A model generated the notes under the pieces. It saw nothing but the letters and a program-made list of their open reading frames with translations. It made no database searches and was not told the origin of the DNA. Below, piece by piece: positions 8,662 through 16,989 of a stretch of DNA of 64,000 bases. The DNA is from Streptomyces lydicus (GTDB lineage: Bacteria > Actinomycetota > Actinomycetes > Streptomycetales > Streptomycetaceae): positions 52,119 to 116,118 of the forward strand of contig NZ_JNZA01000043.1 in NCBI RefSeq assembly GCF_000717345.1, in the 5' to 3' direction. Positions within the stretch are counted from its first letter, which is position 1. Every line of letters begins with the position of its first letter. The translations under genes were made by a program, and so were the position numbers.

Positions 8662-10260
8662 ATGGACGACGGCGCGCAGCACGGCGGGCACCATGCGGCG
8701 GGCGGCGATTCGGCAGGCGGTGGCCTGGACCGCCGGCACTTCCTCGGGGCCGCCGCGGCGGGCGCCGCCGGAGTCGCCGTCGGCGGCACCGCCGGCTGCG
8801 ACACCACGACCGGGAACCCCGGCGGCGCGACGGGCACCCCCGGCACCGGCCCCTCGGACCTCGCCGCGGAGCGCCGGCGCCCGGGCAGCCCCGACTGGCG
8901 GATCCGCTCGACCGGCCCGCCCGACGCCGTCGAGGGCTACACCGACAAGGCAAGCGTCCGGCCGGGGGAGGGGTTCGGGCTGTACGTCTCGACCACCGCG
9001 CCCGGCTTCCGGGTCTCCGCCTACCGGGTCGGCTGGTACGGCGGGGCCGAGGCCCGGCTCGTCTGGCGCTCGGGCCGGATCGCGGGACGGGTCCAGCGTC
9101 ACCCGCACGTACTCCCCGGCATCCGCAGCGTACGGGCGGACTGGCCGCGCACCCTCGCCGTCCCCACCGACGGCTGGCCGCCGGGCGCTTATCTGCTCCG
9201 CCTGGACGCCGACCACGGTCACCAGCGCTATGTGCCGCTGGTCGTCCGCTCCGCCTCCACCACGGGCCGCACCGTCCTGATGCACGCCGTGGCGACCTGG
9301 CAGGCGTACAACAGGTGGGGCGGCTACAACCTCTACGCGGGGCAGGACGGCGGGTACGGGACGCGGTCGCTGGAGGTCAGCCTCGACCGGCCCTACGACG
9401 CCGACGGCGCCGAGAAATTCATGGTCTACGAGCGCGCGGTGGTGGTCCTCGCGGAACGGCTCGGGATCCCCCTGGCCTACACCACGGGCCTGGACGTCCA
9501 CCTCGACCCGTCAGCGCTCCGGGGCGCCACGGCGGTGCTGTCGCTCGGCCACGACGAGTACTGGACCCCGCAACAGCGCCGGCACGTCACCGTGGCCCGC
9601 GACGCCGGAACCAACCTGGCCTTCCTGGGCGCCAACGCCTGCTTCCGCCGGGTCCGACTGGAGCCCGGCCCGTCCGGCGCGGTACGCACCGTCGTCTGCT
9701 ACAAGACCGCCTACCGCGACGACCCGTACTTCGCCGCGCACCGCGACCAGCCGACCCACGACTTCCGCCAACCGCCCGCCGCCGCCCCGGAATCCTCCCT
9801 CACCGGCGTCTTCTACGAGGGCTACCCGACCGACGCCCCCTACGTCGTGCACAACGCCGACCACTGGCTCTTCGCCGGCACCGGAGCCCGGCGCGGCGAC
9901 TCCTTCGAGCACCTCGTCGGGGTGGAGTACGACCGGGTCACCCCCGACGCGCCCACCCCGTCGGAGCTGGAGATCATCGCGCACTCGCCGCTGGTCTGCG
10001 CGGGCCGCAGCAGCCACTCGGACTCCGCGTACTACACCGTGCCGAGCGGCGCCGGCGTCTTCTCGTCCGGGACGATGCGCTGGGTCGAGGGCCTGATGGC
10101 CGGACGCCACGAGGACGGCCGCGACCACGGCATGGACGCCCGCACCGGAGCGTTCGTCACCCGCACCACCGAGAACCTGCTGCGCGCCTTCGCGGAGGGC
10201 CCGGCCGCCCGGACCCGCCCGGCACCGCGGAACAACGTGCGGAGCGTCTACCGCCTCTAG
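8662..10260 (+). CDS. Tat lipoprotein related to the N,N-dimethylformamidase large subunit
   Basis: A 532-residue exported protein. Residues 23-47 form a twin-arginine signal (DRRHFLGAAAAGAAG) ending in a lipobox (GTAGC), so it is probably a Tat-exported lipoprotein. The remainder resembles the C-terminal domain of the dimethylformamidase large subunit, including WQAYNRWGGYNLY, LSLGHDEYWTPQQR and FLGANACFRRVR. In true DMFase the iron is held by tyrosine and glutamate side chains; whether they are retained needs alignment. The small DMFase subunit is absent, so the reaction is unknown. Confidence 0.8.
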   Translation: MDDGAQHGGHHAAGGDSAGGGLDRRHFLGAAAAGAAGVAVGGTAGCDTTTGNPGGATGTPGTGPSDLAAERRRPGSPDWRIRSTGPPDAVEGYTDKASVRPGEGFGLYVSTTAPGFRVSAYRVGWYGGAEARLVWRSGRIAGRVQRHPHVLPGIRSVRADWPRTLAVPTDGWPPGAYLLRLDADHGHQRYVPLVVRSASTTGRTVLMHAVATWQAYNRWGGYNLYAGQDGGYGTRSLEVSLDRPYDADGAEKFMVYERAVVVLAERLGIPLAYTTGLDVHLDPSALRGATAVLSLGHDEYWTPQQRRHVTVARDAGTNLAFLGANACFRRVRLEPGPSGAVRTVVCYKTAYRDDPYFAAHRDQPTHDFRQPPAAAPESSLTGVFYEGYPTDAPYVVHNADHWLFAGTGARRGDSFEHLVGVEYDRVTPDAPTPSELEIIAHSPLVCAGRSSHSDSAYYTVPSGAGVFSSGTMRWVEGLMAGRHEDGRDHGMDARTGAFVTRTTENLLRAFAEGPAARTRPAPRNNVRSVYRL

Positions 10261-10322
10261 TGCGCTTTTCTCGCCGGTATATCGGACGTGGCGTAGGCGC
10301 GGTGGAAGTCCAGTTGACGCAT
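10257..10322 (-). CDS. Possible 21-residue small protein
   Basis: A 22-codon frame lies 20 bp downstream of the response-regulator gene on the same strand. Its ATG at 10322 has GGGAGAGG 4 nt upstream. The peptide begins MRQLDFHRAYATSD and ends in a TAG that overlaps the convergent lipoprotein gene's last codon. No family is recognised. It could be the last gene of the two-component operon, or a chance frame. Confidence 0.3.
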   Translation of the reverse strand: MRQLDFHRAYATSDIPARKAH

Positions 10323-10342
10323 GGTGCCTCTCCCTGACGGCG

Positions 10343-11017
10343 TCAGTACCCGGCCGGGCGCACCAGCCCCGTCTCGTACGCGAACACCGCGGCCTGCGTC
10401 CGGTCGCGGAGGTTCAGTTTGACCAGGATCCGGCCCACATGCGTCTTGACGGTCTGCTCCGCCACCACCAGCCGTTCGGCTATCTCGCCGTTGGACAATC
10501 CCTGGGCGATCAGGGACAGCACCTCGGTCTCGCGCGCCGTCAGCTCGCCGACGCGTTCCCTCGCCGGCGCCCGCGGCGTACGGGTGATCCGGGAGAACTC
10601 GGCGATCAGCCGCTTGGTGACGTTCGGGGCGAGCAGCGCGTCACCGGACGCCACCACCCGCACCGCATGGGCGAGTTCGGCCGCCGAGGCGTCCTTCAGC
10701 AAGAAACCCGAGGCGCCCGCGCGCAGCGCCTCGTAGACGTACTCGTCGAGGTCGAAGGTGGTCAGCACCAGGACCTTGACGGTGGCGTCGTCCGGCCCGG
10801 TGATCCGGCCGGTCGCCTCGATCCCGCCGAGCCGGGGCATCCGGACGTCCATCAGGACGACGTCCGGGGCGAGTTCGGCGACCTTGGCGACGGCGTCGAG
10901 GCCGTCCACGGCCTGGCCGACGACCTCGATGCCCGGCTCCGCGTTGAGCAGCACGGTGAACCCCTGGCGGACCATCACCTGGTCGTCGGCGATCAGCACG
11001 CGGATGGGTGTCGTCAT
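10343..11017 (-). CDS. NarL/LuxR-family response regulator
   Basis: A 224-residue protein. The receiver domain (residues 1-125) shows the acidic pair in VLIADDQ, the phospho-acceptor Asp in VVLMDVRMP, and the conserved Lys in GFLLKDAS. A LuxR-type helix-turn-helix follows at about 160-215 (LTARETEVLSLIAQGLSNGEIA). The ATG overlaps the stop of the histidine kinase gene by 4 bp, so kinase and regulator are coupled. Targets are unknown; the cotranscribed acyltransferase and hydrolase are the obvious candidates. Confidence 0.93.
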   Translation of the reverse strand: MTTPIRVLIADDQVMVRQGFTVLLNAEPGIEVVGQAVDGLDAVAKVAELAPDVVLMDVRMPRLGGIEATGRITGPDDATVKVLVLTTFDLDEYVYEALRAGASGFLLKDASAAELAHAVRVVASGDALLAPNVTKRLIAEFSRITRTPRAPARERVGELTARETEVLSLIAQGLSNGEIAERLVVAEQTVKTHVGRILVKLNLRDRTQAAVFAYETGLVRPAGY

Positions 11018-12342
11018 GGGGTGTCCTCGAGGGGCATGGGGGCGGCGGAGGGGCGCGGGACGGCGGGCAGGACGGCGGTCACCTCGTAACCGCCGCCGGG
11101 CGTGGGGCCGGCGGCCAGCTCGCCGCCGAGCATGGCGGCGCGTTCGCGCATCCCCAGCAGCCCGTGCCCGGAACCGGACGGGGGCGGGGCCGGGCCGTCC
11201 GGGGCGGAATTGGTGATCCGCAGGGTGAGGCCCTCGTGGTGGTGACCGACCGTCACCCGTACCGCCGCTCCCGGCGCGTGCCGCATCGCGTTGCTCAGCG
11301 CCTCCTGCACGATGCGGAACGCCGACAGCTCGACGCCGGGCGCGAGCGGACGCGGTGTGCCCACCGTCTCGGTGGTGACCGTGACCCCGGCGCCGCGCAC
11401 CTTGCCGATCAGCTCGTCCAGCCGGTCGAGGGTGGGCTGCGGGGCGTGCCGGACGCCGTGCGCCAGGGCGTCCTCCGAGCGCAGGACGCCCAGCACCCGC
11501 CGCAGTTCGGCCAGCGCCTCGACCGCGTTCTCCCGGATGCCGGCGAGGTTCTCCCGCAGCTCGTCCGACGGGTTCTCCACCAGGTGCGGGGCGACCTGCG
11601 CCTGGATGGAGATGACGGACATGTGGTGGGCCACCACGTCGTGCAGCTCCCGGGCGATCCGGTTGCGCTCCTCCAGCAGTGTGCGGCGGGCCCGCTCCTC
11701 GGCGGTGAGCACCTCCTGCTCCGCGAGCTTGGCCCGGGCCACCCAACGGCCGCGCAGCGCGGCGCCGACCACCACCGCGGTGACCGGAACGGGCACGGCA
11801 CCGCCGAAGTCGTACTGGTGCGGCCGGGTGAGCACGAGCCCGCAGAGCGCCCCCGCCGCGAGGCTGAACACCAGGGCCTCGACCGCCACTCGGGGACGAT
11901 GCCGGAACGCCAGCAGGAACAGCACCCCGCCCTGCACGATGATCGCCGTCGACGACCACAAATAGAGCGCCTCGTGCGGCATGCGGGGATCTGTGCCCCA
12001 GGTGACGACGACCATGGTGACCGTGACCACCCACCAGGCGGGCACCGGCCGGAACATCGCGACGACGAGTGCCACCGCCTGACCCACGCCGATCAGCAAG
12101 GCGTAGAACGGATCCAGCCCGTAACGGGAGAAGAGCCAGTCCACGTCGAACACGGCCACGCCCACGGCGGTCAGCACCCACAGCACCGCGAACGCCGGCA
12201 GCCAGTCCAGCCAACTCGGCTCCTGGATGCGGGGCAGCGGAGCGCCCCTCAGCGTGCAGAGATCCTCGCGCAGCGTACGCGGCAGCGCCCGCAGCGCCGC
12301 CCCGAGCCGCCGCCACCCGCGCTTCCCGCCCCCCGTTTCCAC
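11014..12342 (-). CDS. Sensor histidine kinase (HisKA_3 type)
   Basis: A 442-residue membrane kinase. About five hydrophobic segments fill residues 35-190 with almost no extracytoplasmic domain. The dimerisation/phospho-acceptor box is ERNRIARELHDVVAHHMSVI, and the ATPase domain follows with N box EALSNAMRHA and G box GSGHGLLGMRERA. It is the NarL-partner class. I chose GTG at 12342 because AAGG lies 8 nt upstream; GTG at 12351 is an alternative. It starts 10 bp after the acyltransferase stop, placing it within the same operon. Confidence 0.9.
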   Translation of the reverse strand: METGGGKRGWRRLGAALRALPRTLREDLCTLRGAPLPRIQEPSWLDWLPAFAVLWVLTAVGVAVFDVDWLFSRYGLDPFYALLIGVGQAVALVVAMFRPVPAWWVVTVTMVVVTWGTDPRMPHEALYLWSSTAIIVQGGVLFLLAFRHRPRVAVEALVFSLAAGALCGLVLTRPHQYDFGGAVPVPVTAVVVGAALRGRWVARAKLAEQEVLTAEERARRTLLEERNRIARELHDVVAHHMSVISIQAQVAPHLVENPSDELRENLAGIRENAVEALAELRRVLGVLRSEDALAHGVRHAPQPTLDRLDELIGKVRGAGVTVTTETVGTPRPLAPGVELSAFRIVQEALSNAMRHAPGAAVRVTVGHHHEGLTLRITNSAPDGPAPPPSGSGHGLLGMRERAAMLGGELAAGPTPGGGYEVTAVLPAVPRPSAAPMPLEDTP

Positions 12343-12352
12343 GGAGGACACC

Positions 12353-13525
12353 TTAGACACGTCGGGCCCCCGCCACCGGGGCGGGCCGGTGTCCGGCCAC
12401 CACCCGGCTGCCGCCACGGTGTTGCCGCCGCCCCTGCTCGTACCTGCGGAACGCGGCCCAGCACACCAGCAGCGCCGCCGCGAACAGCGGCAGCCACACC
12501 AGCCGGGCGAGCACCCAGCCGGCCCCGTCGGGCACGGTGTGCAGGCCGGGCAGCGGCTCACCGGCCAGCAGCCCGAGTGCCGTCACCGCCATCATCGCCG
12601 TCTGGTGCCACAGGAAGACCGTCATCGCCGAGAGGTTGACCAGCGCCACCGCGGCCCAGAGCGCCGGACGCCGCAGCACCCGCCGCAGCGGACCGACGAG
12701 CAGCAGGGCCGCCCCGCACTGCGCCAGCCCGAAGGTGACCGCCGCCAGAGTGGGCGGGTTGAGGTTGGAGACCGCGGCACCGGGCACCCCGACCATCGAG
12801 GCCGGATAACCGCCCCACACGACGAGCCCGGCGGTGGCGACGGCGCCGCCGCCCAGCAGCACCCACCCGGTCGTCCGGCTCCGCAGCCCGCCGCGCGCCC
12901 AGGCCGCCCCCAGGCAGTACGGGACCAGCCACCCGGCGGCCACATTGAGCCAGCCCGGCCAGGCGGGCCCGCCCAGGCCGAACCGCACCAGATCGACGTG
13001 CAGGACGACGGCCAGCGGCCACAGCGGGTGCAGCCGGGCGACCAGCGGCGTCGCGGCCGTCAGCGCGGTGAAGACCAGCAGGAACCAGAGCGGGGACAGC
13101 ACCAGCTTGCCCAGCGCTCCTACGGTCGCCAGCCCGGCGCCGGAGGCGAGCAGCGCCCCCGCGACCACGCTCCACACCGTCACCACGGCCGCGACCGGCC
13201 GGAACAGCCTGGCCAACCGGGCGCCCAGCCACCGCCGGTACGACCCGCCCGCGGCCCGGGCGGCGGCGTAACTGCGCGCCCCCACCTGCCCGCCCACCAG
13301 GAAGAAGACCGCCAGGGTCTGGAACACCCAGGAGACCGGGGCGAGTTGCGGCAGATGGTGCAGCGGACTCTCGGCGTGCACCCGGCCGCTGTCGGCGACC
13401 AGCGCGGTCACCAGCCAGTGCCCGAGCACCACGCCGAGGATCGCGACCGCCCGCAGGGCGTCGACGGCACGGTCACGGTCGGCCGGCGTGGCGGCGTCGA
13501 TCCGCCGGACGAGGTCACGCAGCAC
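12353..13525 (-). CDS. Acyltransferase-3 family membrane protein
   Basis: A 390-residue protein with about ten hydrophobic segments. The N-terminus DRAVDALRAVAILGVVLGHWL carries the conserved His of this family after the first membrane segment, and AVFFLVGGQVGARS follows. Members transfer acyl groups to sugars, lipids or peptidoglycan in the membrane. The GTG at 13525 has GAGGAGG 6 nt upstream and overlaps the end of the hydrolase gene by 11 bp. The downstream two-component pair suggests a regulated cell-envelope modification. Confidence 0.85.
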   Translation of the reverse strand: MLRDLVRRIDAATPADRDRAVDALRAVAILGVVLGHWLVTALVADSGRVHAESPLHHLPQLAPVSWVFQTLAVFFLVGGQVGARSYAAARAAGGSYRRWLGARLARLFRPVAAVVTVWSVVAGALLASGAGLATVGALGKLVLSPLWFLLVFTALTAATPLVARLHPLWPLAVVLHVDLVRFGLGGPAWPGWLNVAAGWLVPYCLGAAWARGGLRSRTTGWVLLGGGAVATAGLVVWGGYPASMVGVPGAAVSNLNPPTLAAVTFGLAQCGAALLLVGPLRRVLRRPALWAAVALVNLSAMTVFLWHQTAMMAVTALGLLAGEPLPGLHTVPDGAGWVLARLVWLPLFAAALLVCWAAFRRYEQGRRQHRGGSRVVAGHRPAPVAGARRV

Positions 13526-14486
13526 GGTGGGCCTCCTCGACCGGGGCCTGCCCGGCGACGATCCGCGCGAGATTGGCCAGGGACAGCGAACCGGGCCGCA
13601 GGTAGTCGCTGTGCCCGCCGCCACCCGCGGCAAAGACCCGGGCCCCGAACTCCGGCGCGACCGGGTCGGTGCCCAACCCGACGGTGACGAAGGGGAGTTC
13701 CAGCTGCCCGTGCGGCACCTGCGCGATCCAGTCGTCCGCGCCCCGCCCGGCCCACACCCGCGCCCGCGTACGCAGCGCGGCGACGCTGTCGGCCCCGGCC
13801 CCCGGACTGCCGTACAGGACGAGGTCGTCCACCGCCAGCCCCGCCGCGGCCCGGCCGCACACGACGGACCCGTACGAGTGGCACAGCGCGACGATCCGCG
13901 CCGCACCCCGTACCGCCCTCAACTCCTGCACGAAGCGCCGCAGAGGAGGAGCCGCAGCGGCAGCGAGGTCCGGCGACACCACCTCGGCGCTCAGCGTCCC
14001 CGGGGTCGCGTACCCCAGCCAGGCGATGACCGCCGACCGGCCGCCCAGCTCCCGCCGCAGCGCCGCCGCCCCGTCCCCGAGCCGCCCGTACCTGTCCAGG
14101 CTGGTGTCCGATCCGGGTACCACCACGGCGATCCGCTCGGCCCGCGACAGATCGCCGAAGACCTCGGCGGTACGTCCGCCACCGCGCCCGTCGAAGACGA
14201 GGAACTGCCGGGCCGGCGCCGCCATCGCCCGCAGCACGGCAGCCCTCGCCCGGTCCCCGTGCCGGGCGGCCATCCGCGCCGCGGCGCGGATCCCGTCGCG
14301 GTTGACGGCGTACCGCTCGGCGAGCGTCCGGGGAGCGGCGTCCCGCAGCGGCCCGAGCGGCACCGGAACCGGCGCCGGAACGGCCGCGGGACGCGCCGCA
14401 CCCGCAACGGGCACGGCCACCGAGGAAACGACAAGAACAGCAAGCAGAGTGCGCAGCAGACGTCTGCGACGCGGGCGGGAAGCCAT
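13515..14486 (-). CDS. Exported alpha/beta-hydrolase (DUF1023 type)
   Basis: A roughly 320-residue protein with a basic N-terminus and hydrophobic signal (RTLLAVLVVSSVAVPVAGA). The hydrolase nucleophile elbow is HSYGS (LCHSYGSVVCG), and the C-terminal GGGHSDYL holds the likely catalytic His. Architecture matches the DUF1023 hydrolases common in actinomycetes. The ATG at 14486 lies 10 nt after GGAAGG; the ATG at 14492 is 4 nt away and also possible. It is the first gene of a four-gene operon with the acyltransferase and two-component system. Substrate unknown. Confidence 0.83.
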   Translation of the reverse strand: MASRPRRRRLLRTLLAVLVVSSVAVPVAGAARPAAVPAPVPVPLGPLRDAAPRTLAERYAVNRDGIRAAARMAARHGDRARAAVLRAMAAPARQFLVFDGRGGGRTAEVFGDLSRAERIAVVVPGSDTSLDRYGRLGDGAAALRRELGGRSAVIAWLGYATPGTLSAEVVSPDLAAAAAPPLRRFVQELRAVRGAARIVALCHSYGSVVCGRAAAGLAVDDLVLYGSPGAGADSVAALRTRARVWAGRGADDWIAQVPHGQLELPFVTVGLGTDPVAPEFGARVFAAGGGGHSDYLRPGSLSLANLARIVAGQAPVEEAHRAA

Positions 14487-14568
14487 GGTCATCGGTCCTT
14501 CCGTACCGGAAGCCGGTCGAGCTTCCGCCACCAGAACCTATGAATCCCACCCCGTCCCCCACGTCCCA

Positions 14569-14588
14569 CCGTGGAGCTCATTCCACGG
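14569..14588. terminator. Short dyad between two leftward genes
   Basis: A perfect 7-bp dyad (CCGTGGA / TCCACGG, 6-nt centre) lies 42 bp past the metallophosphoesterase stop and about 80 bp before the hydrolase start. It could be a weak terminator for the former or an operator for the latter operon. Confidence 0.35.
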
Positions 14589-14630
14589 GTAGCTCTCAGG
14601 TAGGGGGGTAGGGGGTGCCGCCCGGCGCCC

Positions 14631-16451
14631 TCACTCCCGCCGCAGCACCAGTTCGACGTTGCGGTCGGCTGCCGTGCCCGCCATTGCCTCGTGGACGGCG
14701 CCGGAGGGCAGGCCGGCGGCGAGCCCGGGGGTGTTGTAGGCCAGCTCGCGGTAGAGGGAGGCGAGGCCCACCGCGGACAGGTCGTTGAGGTCCGTGCGGT
14801 GGGGAGCCGCGGACTCGACGAGGGTGGCGAAGAGGGACACCGTGCCGTCGTGGTTGTCGACCAGTTCCAGGAGCCGGGCGTGCTGCGGGTAGTCGATGTG
14901 GGAGGCGGTGTTGACCTCCCAGAAGGAGCGGGCGGGGGTGGGGTGCGGGTGCGGGGTGATGCGGTTGATGTGGCTGTGACCGTTGATCCAGGCCACCACG
15001 TTCGGGAAGCGGCTCAGCAGGGCGATGACCTCCGCGCCGTCGTGCCGGACCTCGTCGGTGCGGGCCGCGTCCGGGCGCCGCGTCATGCTCGGGCTGTGGT
15101 GGTGGCTGAAGACGAGGACGTGTGCGTCGTCGGCGCCGGGGTTGCGGACGAGGCGGCCGTCCGCGTCGTAGTGGCGGGAACTGTGGGCGGCCAAGGTCCG
15201 TTCGAGCCACCGGAGTTGCTCGGTGCCGAGGGAGCCTTCGAAGTGGCCGCTGCGGTAGGTCGTGTCGATGCTGATGCCGACGACGCCGTCCGCGACGGGG
15301 AAGGAGTAGTACATCCGCTCGCCGTCGAGGTGGTTCTCGGTGTACCCGTGGCCGGCCGGTCCCGCTCCGGCGAAGGCCGGGTTCAGGTGCGCGCGGAGGT
15401 AGTCGTGGGGTGTGACCAGCCGGCGGCGTTCATCGGCGGTCACGCTGCGCGCCCTGGCCGCGTTGTGGCTCAGGATCTCCTTGAAGACGGTGCTCTTGGG
15501 GTCGTCGCCGGTGTCCAGCACCTTGGCGAAGGCCGCGACGTCGGCGTCGGGTATGGAGAACAGCTTGCGCCCGCCGACGATGTACTCGCCGAGTGCGGGG
15601 TCGGCGGGGGCCAGACAGCCGCCGGGCAGGTCGTCGTGGTTGCCGGGCGTCGAGTACCAGGGGATGCGCAGCCCGGGGCTGGTGACGGGCCGGATCGCCG
15701 CGTCGAGGAAGCCGGGGATCTCCGGCAGTCCGCGCTTCTTGTCCTGGTCGCGCAGCGGCTGGTCCGGGTGCCAGTAGAGCGGCAGGCCGCAGTTCTGCAC
15801 GCCCTCGTACGCGGCCGGATCGCCCGTGTTGGGAGTGATCCGCCCACCGCTCATCAGGGTGAGGAACCACTCCAGCTCGATCATGGAGTGGTTGTCGATG
15901 TTGTCGCCGGTGGACATGACGAAGGCCGGCGGCCGACCGGTGTGCGGGCCGCCACCCAGCGCGTTGACCTGCTCCACGAGCGAGACCGCGCCGGCCACCG
16001 ACAGCGCTTCCTGGGCCCGCCAGGACCCCGTCGACCCGGCGCGCAGGAACTCGGTCCGCAGCGGGCTCTGCACATCGGCCACGTGCAGGTCGGTGAGCTG
16101 GACGAAGCACGCCAGCGCGGTCCTGCGGTCCTGACGTCCGGACCGGGCGGCGGCGAGGTCGCCCCGGACGACCAGCGGCCAGCCGGGGCCGGAGGTGAGG
16201 CGCCGGTAGCCGCCGCTGCCGGCCAGCCGCGCCGTGGTGTCGAGCGTCGTGCGGCCGTACGGTGCGGCCCGTCCGGCGCCGCGGCGGGTCGGCGACGGTG
16301 CGGGCGCGGCCGCCGCGGTGCGGGTGCCCGGCTCCGAGGCGCTGCCGCTGCGCTGGCCGGGAAGGGCGAATGCGGCGCCGGTTCCGGCGAGCGCGGCACC
16401 GGAAGTGAGGAGGAAGTTGCGACGGTTGGTGGGGGATGCAATACCGGCCAT
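14631..16451 (-). CDS. Tat-exported metallophosphoesterase
   Basis: A 606-residue protein with a Tat signal (NRRNFLLTSGAALAGTG). Metallophosphoesterase motifs occur in order: QLTDLHVADVQSP (D-x-H), STGDNIDNHS (GD), TPGNHDDLPGG (GNHD), VFSHHHSPS and INGHSHINR (GHxH), so the dinuclear metal site looks complete. Length and spacing fit the PPA1498-type family of secreted actinobacterial phosphoesterases. GGAGG precedes the ATG. It stands alone, with no obvious partner genes. Substrate unknown. Confidence 0.9.
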   Translation of the reverse strand: MAGIASPTNRRNFLLTSGAALAGTGAAFALPGQRSGSASEPGTRTAAAAPAPSPTRRGAGRAAPYGRTTLDTTARLAGSGGYRRLTSGPGWPLVVRGDLAAARSGRQDRRTALACFVQLTDLHVADVQSPLRTEFLRAGSTGSWRAQEALSVAGAVSLVEQVNALGGGPHTGRPPAFVMSTGDNIDNHSMIELEWFLTLMSGGRITPNTGDPAAYEGVQNCGLPLYWHPDQPLRDQDKKRGLPEIPGFLDAAIRPVTSPGLRIPWYSTPGNHDDLPGGCLAPADPALGEYIVGGRKLFSIPDADVAAFAKVLDTGDDPKSTVFKEILSHNAARARSVTADERRRLVTPHDYLRAHLNPAFAGAGPAGHGYTENHLDGERMYYSFPVADGVVGISIDTTYRSGHFEGSLGTEQLRWLERTLAAHSSRHYDADGRLVRNPGADDAHVLVFSHHHSPSMTRRPDAARTDEVRHDGAEVIALLSRFPNVVAWINGHSHINRITPHPHPTPARSFWEVNTASHIDYPQHARLLELVDNHDGTVSLFATLVESAAPHRTDLNDLSAVGLASLYRELAYNTPGLAAGLPSGAVHEAMAGTAADRNVELVLRRE

Positions 16452-16638
16452 GGGGCCCTCCGTGCGGTGGCGGAGAGACCGGCCACCGCGGGTGTCACCA
16501 ATCGGAATTTCTCATTCCGTAGCGTGCGCGGTGTGCGTGGCCGGCAGTTGAACGGGTCCGGAACGCGGAACGCCCATCATCCGTCGGCATGGTCCGCCCG
16601 GTGAACGACTCCGAATTGATCGGCAGGGTCGGGGCGAT

Positions 16639-16684
16639 CAGGACGATCGGAGTGATCGGAGTGATCGGAGTGACCGGAGTGAGC
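16639..16684. repeat. Short tandem repeat, GATCGGAGT unit
   Basis: A 9-bp unit (GATCGGAGT) is repeated three times exactly and then degenerates to GACCGGAGT and GAGCGG. It lies in non-coding DNA about 180 bp downstream of the metallophosphoesterase start, upstream of both divergent genes. No function is evident. Confidence 0.6.
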
Positions 16685-16882
16685 GGTGGGGGCGGCGCCA
16701 GGTGACCGCCGTCACTGAGCTCGGCGCGCCCGGCTGACCACCGTCGACCTGCGCCTGGTGACGCGGCCCTGGTCACGGGTCCGGGGCGCCGGGGGAGGGG
16801 CGATGCCATATGCGGCCGCCGGAACGGAACGAATTCCGCGCCGCCGCAGCCGCCCCGGGCAAGAAAAAAGCCCCGAACCGAA

Positions 16883-16913
16883 TTGACGGCCGGGGTGTCT
16901 CTCTGCGTATATT
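16883..16913 (+). promoter_or_regulatory. Candidate helR promoter
   Basis: TTGACG at 16883 and TATATT at 16908 are separated by 19 nt, or 18 nt if GTATAT is taken as the -10. This resembles a housekeeping sigma promoter with a slightly long spacer. Transcription would start near 16920, giving a leader of about 70 nt before the TTG start of helR. That leader contains a short AT-rich reading frame. Confidence 0.45.
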
Positions 16914-16989
16914 GAGGGCTTCTATGTCTCGATTACTTTCAAGGCACAGTCCCAATCTTCAATTCGAATCGTATCCGAGCGGAGTTGAA

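Larger units (their letters stand above)
16452..16989. other. 538-bp intergenic region between metallophosphoesterase and helR
   Basis: No convincing gene. It carries a 9-bp tandem tract (GATCGGAGT, about 4 degenerate copies, 16639-16684). A promoter-like pair lies at 16883-16913, followed by an unusually AT-rich stretch (16905-16990) just before helR. The base composition of that last part is clearly unlike the GC-rich neighbours. Confidence 0.5.
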
